Assembly (NCBI GenBank): GCA_032127875.1
Contig: JAQBHI010000206.1
Span: 1 to 16,673, forward strand
DNA: 16,673 nt
DNA from: CADEEV01 sp032127875
GTDB taxonomy: Bacteria; Acidobacteriota; Vicinamibacteria; Fen-336
Direction: 5' to 3'
The translations under genes and the position numbers were made by a program. Shown here piece by piece: positions 1 through 6,330 of the stretch (the stretch's first letter is position 1; each line of letters opens with the position of its first letter). Below the pieces are notes generated by a model. It saw only the letters and a list, made by a program, of their open reading frames with translations. It had not been told where the DNA came from and searched no databases.

Positions 1-522
1 CGCTGCAGCCGTGGGCTCGTTCACGATCCGCAGCACGTCCAGGCCCGCGATCTTGCCCGCGTCCTTCGTCGCCTGGCGCTGCGAGTCGTTGAAGTAGGCC
101 GGTACCGTGATCACCGCCTTGTCCACCTTCTCGCCGAGGTAGTCCTCGGCGCTCTGCTTGAGCTTCTGGAGGATCATCGCGGAGATCTCGGGCGGGGAAT
201 GCAGCTTGCCACGGGCCTCGACCCGGGCGTCGCCGTTCGACGCGCCCACCACCTTGTAGGGGACCATCTTGGTCTCCTCGGCCACCTCGTCGTGGCGCCG
301 GCCCATGAAGCGCTTGATAGAGGAGACCGTGTTCTCGGGATTGGTGACGGCCTGGCGCTTGGCAACCTGGCCGACGAGCCGCTCGCCGTCCTTCCCGAAC
401 GCCACGACTGACGGCGTCGTGCGGGCACCCTCGGCGTTGGCGATCACCACCGGGCTGTCGCCCTCCATGACGGCCACGACCGAGTTCGTCGTCCCCAGAT
501 CGATTCCGACTACCCTTGCCAT
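1..522 (-). CDS. dnaK: Chaperone DnaK (Hsp70), N-terminal part, cut by window edge
   Basis: ATP-driven cytosolic chaperone that binds exposed hydrophobic peptide stretches together with DnaJ and GrpE. The 174 codons present cover the first part of the actin-like ATPase domain. They show the phosphate-1 motif GIDLGTTNS near residues 6-14, then KRFMGRR, then the conserved AVITVPAYFNDSQRQATK block, ending at VNEPTAA where the window starts. The ATG at 522 is the normal Hsp70 start, with GGAGG nine bases upstream. The rest of the ATPase domain and the whole substrate-binding domain lie outside the window. No grpE, hrcA or dnaJ is visible on this side; the upstream neighbour is a divergent gene of unknown function. 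Two stacked promoters and a leader hairpin precede it. The identification is essentially certain. Confidence 0.97.
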   Translation of the reverse strand, partial: MARVVGIDLGTTNSVVAVMEGDSPVVIANAEGARTTPSVVAFGKDGERLVGQVAKRQAVTNPENTVSSIKRFMGRRHDEVAEETKMVPYKVVGASNGDARVEARGKLHSPPEISAMILQKLKQSAEDYLGEKVDKAVITVPAYFNDSQRQATKDAGKIAGLDVLRIVNEPTAAA

Positions 523-530
523 TTTCTAGC

Positions 531-562
531 GCCTCCGTGCAGCGGCTTCCTATCGGGAAGCC
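531..562 (-). promoter_or_regulatory. dnaK leader hairpin and Shine-Dalgarno region
   Basis: In the dnaK leader, GGCTTCC (562-556) and GGAAGCC (550-544) form a perfect 7-bp stem with a 5-base loop. The Shine-Dalgarno core lies just downstream at 536-532. The upstream arm could also pair with GGAGGC (536-531) through one G-U wobble, so the two pairings exclude each other. The hairpin is directly visible; a regulatory role is inference. Confidence 0.5.
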
Positions 563-575
563 ACGAGATGGACAG

Positions 576-604
576 ATAATAGGCAGTCGGTGCGTGTTTG
601 TCAA
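576..604 (-). promoter_or_regulatory. dnaK proximal sigma70-type promoter
   Basis: On the minus strand a perfect -35 TTGACA (604-599) is followed by a 17-base spacer and the -10 TATTAT (581-576). This is close to the housekeeping consensus and unusual in such GC-rich DNA. Transcription should start near 569, giving a leader of about 47 bases before the dnaK ATG. I see no clear sigma32 (CTTGAAA / CCCCAT) boxes and no convincing CIRCE operator. Confidence 0.75.
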
Positions 605-608
605 GCAG

Positions 609-637
609 CTAATATGAGTCTAATAGACGCATATCAA
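609..637 (-). promoter_or_regulatory. Possible second, upstream dnaK promoter
   Basis: The minus strand reads TTGATA (637-632), a 17-base spacer, then TATTAG (614-609), just upstream of the proximal promoter. The AT-rich stretch also reads TTGTCA-N17-TAATAG on the plus strand (598-626), so direction is ambiguous. CTAATA occurs twice on the plus strand, at 609-614 and 620-625. Either arrangement is inferred from sequence only. Confidence 0.4.
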
Positions 638-696
638 GTGGAAGCTAGTTGCTTGTTCCAACCCCTTGCCCTGCTCGTAACTGGACCGGTCAGGAC

Positions 697-705
697 TGTT
701 AGAAT
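697..705 (+). promoter_or_regulatory. Extended -10 promoter for the divergent gene at 750
   Basis: TGtTAGAAT is an extended -10 element (TGnTATAAT type) without an obvious -35 box. It should start transcription near 712, about 38 bases ahead of the proposed CTG start at 750. A TGnTAGAAT element also precedes the OPT transporter gene. Confidence 0.5.
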
Positions 706-737
706 GAGTTCTCTCTCTGCGCCGTTCAGCCTGATTA

Positions 738-743
738 GGGAGG
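738..743 (+). promoter_or_regulatory. Ribosome binding site supporting the CTG start at 750
   Basis: GGGAGG stands six bases upstream of CTG 750. An in-frame TGA at 732-734 limits the reading frame. No ATG, GTG or TTG occurs in frame between that stop and GTG 891, and GTG 891 has no Shine-Dalgarno sequence. The site therefore decides the start. Confidence 0.6.
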
Positions 744-749
744 CGCCGC

Positions 750-1571
750 CTGGCTTCACTCGACCCGAAGCTGTGCCAAGTCGTCGGGCTGAACCAGAAC
801 TACACCTCGTCCTCGGGGACGCTCTACCACATCCAGATCGAGGACCGCGGCCCGCTCGTCGATCGGGTCAGCGAGCGGCCTCAGCGACGCGTGAACCTGA
901 TCGTGTATGCGAACTACGGCGAACCCAACGCGCGCATCATGCACGGGCACGACCACGACTTCGATGACATCCGCAGCCACGAGCACAACCGCTTCATCGA
1001 GCAGCGCATCCAGGAACTGGCGGGCGATGCCCGCAGCATCATCGAGGAGAAGGAACAGCGCTTGGTGATGCGCGTGAAGGCGGCGATCCGCGAGTACTAC
1101 TTCACGAAGAGCGAGTCGGCGAAGAAGGAATTCGAGGAAGCCAACGGGGCCTACCCGTTCCTCTTCTCCCGCGCCTGGCGCGAACTCAGGGACGAGCGAG
1201 CGCGCTTTGCGGGCGCCGCCGAGCCAGCCGCCCCGACGCCGATCGCGGAGGCGCCGCGGCCCCGGCCGTTGCCCGAGGAGCAGCCCGAGGTTGCAGCGCC
1301 GCTGGACGTCGTCTATCCGCTCGATCCCGAATTGCGCGAAGACGTCCTGGAGATCGAGCGCATGATCGTGGACCTGGTGAGCGACCTCGAGGCGCTCAAG
1401 GAGAAGGGCAGCGCGGACGACATCCTCGTCCAGACCTGCCGCAAGCTCGTGACACGCGCGAGGGAGAGCCTGCAGGCCAAGGTGCCGTCCGATTTCAACG
1501 CCCGCCGGCTGGAATCCACCAGAAGCGCCTTGGCCACCACCTGGCGGCAGGTTCGCTCGAGGCTCAAGTAG
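750..1571 (+). CDS. Hypothetical protein divergent from dnaK, likely CTG start
   Basis: I do not recognise the family. The frame encodes about 273 residues from CTG 750; a caller restricted to common starts would begin at GTG 891 and give 226. The extra 47 codons use G or C at about 41 of 47 third positions, like a real gene, and read LASLDPKLCQVVGLNQN at the start. The N-terminal third looks like a compact mixed domain with a charged, His/Asp-rich stretch (GHDHDFDDIRSHEH) near residues 65-79. A helical, charged middle region follows (EEKEQRLVMRVKAAIREYYF). Then come a Pro/Ala-rich linker near 155-190 and a second helical, possibly coiled-coil segment at the C-terminus. No signal peptide or membrane segment is seen, so it is probably cytosolic. 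It diverges from dnaK across 227 bases and converges on the 2Fe-2S gene with a 7-base gap. Confidence 0.7.
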   Translation: MASLDPKLCQVVGLNQNYTSSSGTLYHIQIEDRGPLVDRVSERPQRRVNLIVYANYGEPNARIMHGHDHDFDDIRSHEHNRFIEQRIQELAGDARSIIEEKEQRLVMRVKAAIREYYFTKSESAKKEFEEANGAYPFLFSRAWRELRDERARFAGAAEPAAPTPIAEAPRPRPLPEEQPEVAAPLDVVYPLDPELREDVLEIERMIVDLVSDLEALKEKGSADDILVQTCRKLVTRARESLQAKVPSDFNARRLESTRSALATTWRQVRSRLK

Positions 1572-1578
1572 CCGCCGC

Positions 1579-1896
1579 CTACTCCTCGGCCTTGGGCGCA
1601 GCGGCGAGCGCGTCGGCCATGTTGTAGCGGATCTCAGTGGCGGCTTTGGTGACGCGCATTCCGGGTTGCCCCGGAACCATGCAGGCGAGGCCGCTCACGC
1701 CCGGGCCGCCCGGTCGCAGCCGATAGGTGATCTCGCAGTACCGGCATTCGGCGTTCCAGCAGTACTTGCCGAAGCCGATGTCCGGGGCGACGAACTGCAT
1801 CTGGCGCAGCAGCAGATTGTTCTCCGGTACCTGGAAGCGCTTGCCAAGGATCACCACCTCGATCAGCTTCTCGTACGGCCGGTAGAAGTCGGACAT
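1579..1896 (-). CDS. Small 2Fe-2S ferredoxin-like protein
   Basis: A 105-residue soluble protein resembling the plant-type or NuoG N-terminal 2Fe-2S fold. It opens with a strand pair, IEVVILGKRFQVPENNLLL, matching the usual opening of that fold. The cysteines C46, C51, C54 and C72 follow in a C-X4-C-X2-C-X17-C pattern. The first three spacings are those of plant-type ferredoxins; the last loop is shorter than the roughly 29 residues typical of them. The likely role is electron transfer, but the partner is unknown. The ATG at 1896 lacks a good Shine-Dalgarno sequence, and an extended -10 lies 13 bases upstream, so its leader may be only a few bases. It converges on the gene ending at 1571 and diverges from the OPT gene. 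Fold confidence is good; function is open. Confidence 0.75.
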   Translation of the reverse strand: MSDFYRPYEKLIEVVILGKRFQVPENNLLLRQMQFVAPDIGFGKYCWNAECRYCEITYRLRPGGPGVSGLACMVPGQPGMRVTKAATEIRYNMADALAAAPKAEE

Positions 1897-1909
1897 CGCG
1901 AGGTCCGGG

Positions 1910-1918
1910 ATTACATCA
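1910..1918 (-). promoter_or_regulatory. Extended -10 for the 2Fe-2S gene
   Basis: The minus strand reads TGaTGTAAT (1918-1910), 13 bases before the ATG at 1896. A start site about seven bases downstream would leave a leader of about six bases, too short for a Shine-Dalgarno sequence, and none is seen. Confidence 0.4.
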
Positions 1919-1951
1919 CGGGGCAGACTCCCGCGCCAGGTGCGACGAGCC

Positions 1952-1960
1952 TGCTAGAAT
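1952..1960 (+). promoter_or_regulatory. Extended -10 promoter for the OPT transporter
   Basis: TGcTAGAAT lies 36 bases before GTG 1997, with no clear -35 box. The hexamer and TGn extension match the element at 697-705. GGGAGG at 1986-1991, five bases before the start, provides the ribosome binding site. Confidence 0.5.
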
Positions 1961-1996
1961 GCGCCGCGTCTAAGCAAGCTCCCCCGGGAGGTTCAT

Positions 1997-4120
1997 GTGG
2001 CCGAGCCGCTCGCGCCCGTCGGATTCAAGCCGTACGTGGCGGACGAGGAGTCGCCAGCCGAACTCACGCTCCGGGCGCTCGCTGTCGGCTCCCTGCTGGG
2101 GCTGGTCTTCGGCGCCTCCTCGGTCTACCTGGCGCTGCGCGTAGGGCTCACGGTTTCGGCCTCCGTGCCGATCGCGGTCATCTCGATCACGCTGTTCCGA
2201 GCCTTCTCGAAGGCACTGGGCGGCCGCGCCTCGATCCTCGAGAACACCGTTGTGCAGACCACCGGCTCGGCGGGGGAGTCGATCGCCGCTGGCGTCGCCT
2301 TTACGTTGCCGGCGCTGGTGCTGCTCGGATTCCCGATGGATTGGACCCGCACGCTGGTGCTGTCGCTGTGCGGAGGCGTGCTCGGCGTGTTGATGATGAT
2401 CCCGTTGCGGCGCTACCTCATCGTCAAGGAGCACGGCACGCTGACCTATCCTGAGGGCACGGCCTGCGCCGAAGTGCTGATGGCGGGCGAGGAGAAGGGT
2501 ACCCAGGCCGCATTCGTCTTCAAGGGCCTGTTCGTCGGGCTCGTGTTCAAGCTCGTGACGTGGGTCACGAGGTTCTGGAGCGCGACCCCCGAGTTCCAGA
2601 TCCCGGCGCTCAAGGCCTCGAAGGTCGCCTGCGACATCTCGCCCGAGTTGATGGGCGTCGGCTACATCATCGGTTATCGCTCGTCGGCGATCATGGTGGG
2701 CGGCGGGCTGCTGTCATGGCTGGTGCTGATCCCGGCCATCGCCCTTTTCGGCGATGGCCGCCTGACGCCGCTGTTCCCTTCCACGGTGCCGATCTCCGCG
2801 ATGTCGCCGGACGAACTGTGGAGCAAGTACATCCGCTACATCGGCGCGGGGGCCGTGGCGGCGGGCGGCATCATCAACCTCGTCAAGGCCATGCCCACCA
2901 TCATCAGTTCCTTCGGGGCTTCCTTCCGCGACCTGAAGCTGACCCGCGATCCGGCAGCCAGCCAGCGCCCGCGGACGGAGCGCGACATCCCGATCTCCGT
3001 GGTGCTGGTCGGCTCCCTGGGCCTGGCGCTGTTCATGGCCTTCATGCCGCAGTTGCGCGCGGTGCCCGGCTTCGCGGTGGCCCTGTTGTCGGCGGCCGCG
3101 ATCATCGTCTTCGGCTTCTTCTTCTCGGTGGTCTCCTCGCGCATCACGGGTGAGCTCGGCTCGTCGTCGAACCCGGTCAGCGGCATGGCCATCGCGACGC
3201 TGATGGCCACCTGCCTGCTCTTCATCCTCTTCGGCTGGACGGGTCACGCCTACACGGCCGCCGCGCTCTCGATCGGCGCCGTGGTCTGCATCGCCTCCTC
3301 GAACGCCGGCACCACGAGCCAGGACCTGAAGACCAGCTTCCTGGTCGGCGGCACGCCCTGGAAGCAGCAGGTCGCGATCATCGTCGGCGTGATCACTAGC
3401 GTGATCGTGATCGGCTGGACCCTGCAGGTGATCAACCTCAACAACACGCGGATCCAGGCGGCTGACTACGACGTGGTGCTGCAGCCGGGCGGCGAGACCC
3501 GCGAGGCGCCCGACGGCAAGAGCTACCGGCTCGCGCGCGCCGGCGGCCTCGACAACATCCCGGACGGCACCTACCTCGTGGACGAAACGGCGCACGTGCG
3601 CTTCCGGGTGCAGGAAGGCATCGGCTCGGACAAGGCGCCGGCGCCGCAGGCGACGCTGATGAGCCTGGTGATCAAGGGCATCCTGACCCAAAAGCTGCCC
3701 TGGGGCCTGGTGCTGCTCGGGGTGTTCACCTCGATCCTGATGGAGATCATCGGCGTGCCGGCGTTGCCGTTCGCCGTGGGCATGTATCTGCCACTCGAGA
3801 GCACGACGCCGGTGTTCATCGGCGGGCTGGCCCGCAAGGCCGTGGAAATGGCGACCGCCAAATCGGGCAAAGCACCGGCCACTGCCCACGAGGCGGACGA
3901 CGCGGGGCCCGGCGTGCTCTACAGCTCCGGACTCGTGGCCGGCGGTTCGATCATGGGCCTGGCGGCCTCGTTCCTGAACTTTCCGAAGCCCTGGGTCGAG
4001 GAGTTGGCCCGGAAACTCGCCTTCGGCAACGAGTTCCTGCCGGCGTGGGTCGGCTTTGCAGCCTTCTGCGGCGTCGCGTACCTGATCTACAGGACCGCCA
4101 CCAAGGCCGAAGGCAAGTGA
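1997..4120 (+). CDS. OPT-family oligopeptide/metal-chelate transporter
   Basis: A 707-residue polytopic inner-membrane protein of the OPT (oligopeptide transporter) superfamily, bacterial branch. Members import peptides or metal-chelate compounds with proton symport; the substrate here is unknown. Many hydrophobic segments run the length of the protein. Family-like blocks are TVVQTTGSAGES near 84-95, YPEGTACAEVL at 151-161, SSNPVSGMAIATL at 390-402 and SSNAGTTSQDLKTSFLVGG at 434-452. A soluble insert of about 70 residues (481-550) separates two hydrophobic blocks and leads into PQATLMSLVIKG. The GTG at 1997 has GGGAGG five bases upstream; the ATG at 1995 is out of frame. It is followed 52 bases later by a P-loop kinase-like gene, probably in the same transcript. 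Family membership is secure. Confidence 0.92.
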   Translation: MAEPLAPVGFKPYVADEESPAELTLRALAVGSLLGLVFGASSVYLALRVGLTVSASVPIAVISITLFRAFSKALGGRASILENTVVQTTGSAGESIAAGVAFTLPALVLLGFPMDWTRTLVLSLCGGVLGVLMMIPLRRYLIVKEHGTLTYPEGTACAEVLMAGEEKGTQAAFVFKGLFVGLVFKLVTWVTRFWSATPEFQIPALKASKVACDISPELMGVGYIIGYRSSAIMVGGGLLSWLVLIPAIALFGDGRLTPLFPSTVPISAMSPDELWSKYIRYIGAGAVAAGGIINLVKAMPTIISSFGASFRDLKLTRDPAASQRPRTERDIPISVVLVGSLGLALFMAFMPQLRAVPGFAVALLSAAAIIVFGFFFSVVSSRITGELGSSSNPVSGMAIATLMATCLLFILFGWTGHAYTAAALSIGAVVCIASSNAGTTSQDLKTSFLVGGTPWKQQVAIIVGVITSVIVIGWTLQVINLNNTRIQAADYDVVLQPGGETREAPDGKSYRLARAGGLDNIPDGTYLVDETAHVRFRVQEGIGSDKAPAPQATLMSLVIKGILTQKLPWGLVLLGVFTSILMEIIGVPALPFAVGMYLPLESTTPVFIGGLARKAVEMATAKSGKAPATAHEADDAGPGVLYSSGLVAGGSIMGLAASFLNFPKPWVEELARKLAFGNEFLPAWVGFAAFCGVAYLIYRTATKAEGK

Positions 4121-4132
4121 GCCGCTGCTACA

Positions 4133-4166
4133 GCGCCGCGCCGAAGGCCTCGCTCGATGGCGGCGC
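4133..4166 (+). repeat. Inverted repeat just upstream of the P-loop gene start
   Basis: GCGCCGC (4133-4139) and GCGGCGC (4160-4166) are perfectly complementary with a 20-base loop. The second arm ends six bases before ATG 4173. A stem in the mRNA could hinder ribosome access, and no clear Shine-Dalgarno sequence is visible. Such GC-only arms arise easily in DNA of this composition, so the meaning is uncertain. Confidence 0.35.
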
Positions 4167-4172
4167 GACGCG

Positions 4173-4718
4173 ATGAAAATCGCGTTCATCGGTGCCCATG
4201 GCGTTGGGAAGACGACGCTGTGCTACGACCTCGCTTCGACGCTGAAGCGGCGCGGCGTCAACGTGGACATAGTGAAGGAAGTCGCGCGGCTCTCGCCGTT
4301 GCCGATCAATCGCAACACGTCGCTCGAAGCCCAGACCTGGATCCTGACCACCCAAGTCGCGGAGGAGATCCGCTCGGCCAGCGGCGCCCCCGTCGTGGTC
4401 TGCGACCGCAGCGCTCTCGACAACTACGCGTACATGGTGCTCGCCTGCGGCCGGCAGCGGCCGGTGGAGCGCTTCGTCGACTGGTGGATGAAAACCTACG
4501 ACGTGCTATTCAAGGTGCCGCTGTCCGGCGACGCGCCCGCCGACGGCTTCCGCGACACCGACGAGTTCTTCATCCGCTCGATCGACCAGCTCGTGGACAC
4601 GCTGCTCGCCGAGAAGAAGATCGACTACGCTGCGCTGCCCGCCGGCCAGCGCGACTCCTGGATCGACCTGGTCCGCGACCGCGTCCTCGCCGACGCCTCG
4701 TTCGGCCGCTTGTTCTAG
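4173..4718 (+). CDS. P-loop ATPase/kinase, AAA_28/NadR-kinase-like
   Basis: A 181-residue soluble protein with a textbook Walker A motif at its extreme N-terminus, GAHGVGKTT at residues 7-15. A CDRSALDNYAYM block follows near residues 71-82, in the position of the substrate-side acidic/arginine motif of small nucleoside and nucleotide kinases. This architecture matches the AAA_28/NadR C-terminal kinase-like P-loop group. The substrate cannot be read from sequence; a ribosylnicotinamide-kinase-like or thymidylate-kinase-like activity is only a possibility. The ATG at 4173 begins directly at the first beta strand (MKIAFIG), as expected; ATG 4157 is out of frame. It lies 52 bases after the OPT transporter stop and is probably co-transcribed with it. 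It converges on the response regulator gene. Confidence 0.8.
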   Translation: MKIAFIGAHGVGKTTLCYDLASTLKRRGVNVDIVKEVARLSPLPINRNTSLEAQTWILTTQVAEEIRSASGAPVVVCDRSALDNYAYMVLACGRQRPVERFVDWWMKTYDVLFKVPLSGDAPADGFRDTDEFFIRSIDQLVDTLLAEKKIDYAALPAGQRDSWIDLVRDRVLADASFGRLF

Positions 4719-4726
4719 GGCAGTTC

Positions 4727-4801
4727 GGGGGGTACGGAAGCATGTGCCTCCCCCCGCCCTTCGGGCTCCCCCCAGCCGCTCCACGCTCGAGTGAATCGAG
4801 C
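4727..4801. terminator. Convergent intergenic region with weak hairpins
   Basis: The gap between converging genes (stops at 4718 and 4851) holds a G6/C6 pair (4727-4732 with 4750-4755) and a second C-run at 4768-4773. It also holds a 6-bp stem, GCTCGA/TCGAGC, at 4785-4801 with a GTGAA loop. None is followed by a proper T-run in either direction, so these are poor intrinsic terminators. The position suggests transcription may end here on both strands. Confidence 0.3.
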
Positions 4802-4850
4802 GCTCCGCTGCCATACTTTCCGTCGGTTCTTTTCGGACTTCCAGGCGGGC

Positions 4851-6221
<1,371 letters not shown>

Positions 6222-6232
6222 CGACTAGACGC

Positions 6233-6264
6233 GGCCCGACAATGGAAGGCGGATTTGTCGGGCC
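6233..6264. repeat. Perfect 10-bp inverted repeat between kinase and regulator genes
   Basis: GGCCCGACAA (6233-6242) and TTGTCGGGCC (6255-6264) are perfect complements around a 12-base spacer. The element lies 11 bases before the regulator ATG, in the 109-base gap of an otherwise overlapping operon. On the mRNA it would form a stable stem with no U-tract after it, so it is not a classical terminator. As DNA it could be a dimer-binding operator, for example for autoregulation. Confidence 0.65.
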
Positions 6265-6330
6265 TGAGAGCCGCATCCTCGGGCGTGAGCGCCACGCTGG
6301 CTTCGTCTTGCACGGTCGGCAAACAGCTTC

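Noticed and set aside
609..640. Possible CIRCE (HrcA) operator upstream of dnaK
   Set aside because: TTAGACTC-like halves occur, but the TTAGCACTC-N9-GAGTGCTAA inverted repeat is not present.
590..967. Plus-strand 125-residue frame across the dnaK upstream region
   Set aside because: It starts inside the promoter region, overlaps the better-supported frame at 750, and has Arg/Pro-rich shadow composition.
2714..4189. Long minus-strand open frame of 491 residues opposite the OPT gene
   Set aside because: Its composition is Arg/His/Asp-rich without motifs, typical of an antisense shadow in GC-rich DNA. The plus strand encodes a clear transporter.
6299..6311. Sigma54-like GG...GC pattern (TGGCTTCGTCTTGC) in the kinase-regulator gap
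   Set aside because: The GG-to-GC spacing is nine bases instead of ten, and it points to the plus strand, where no gene follows.
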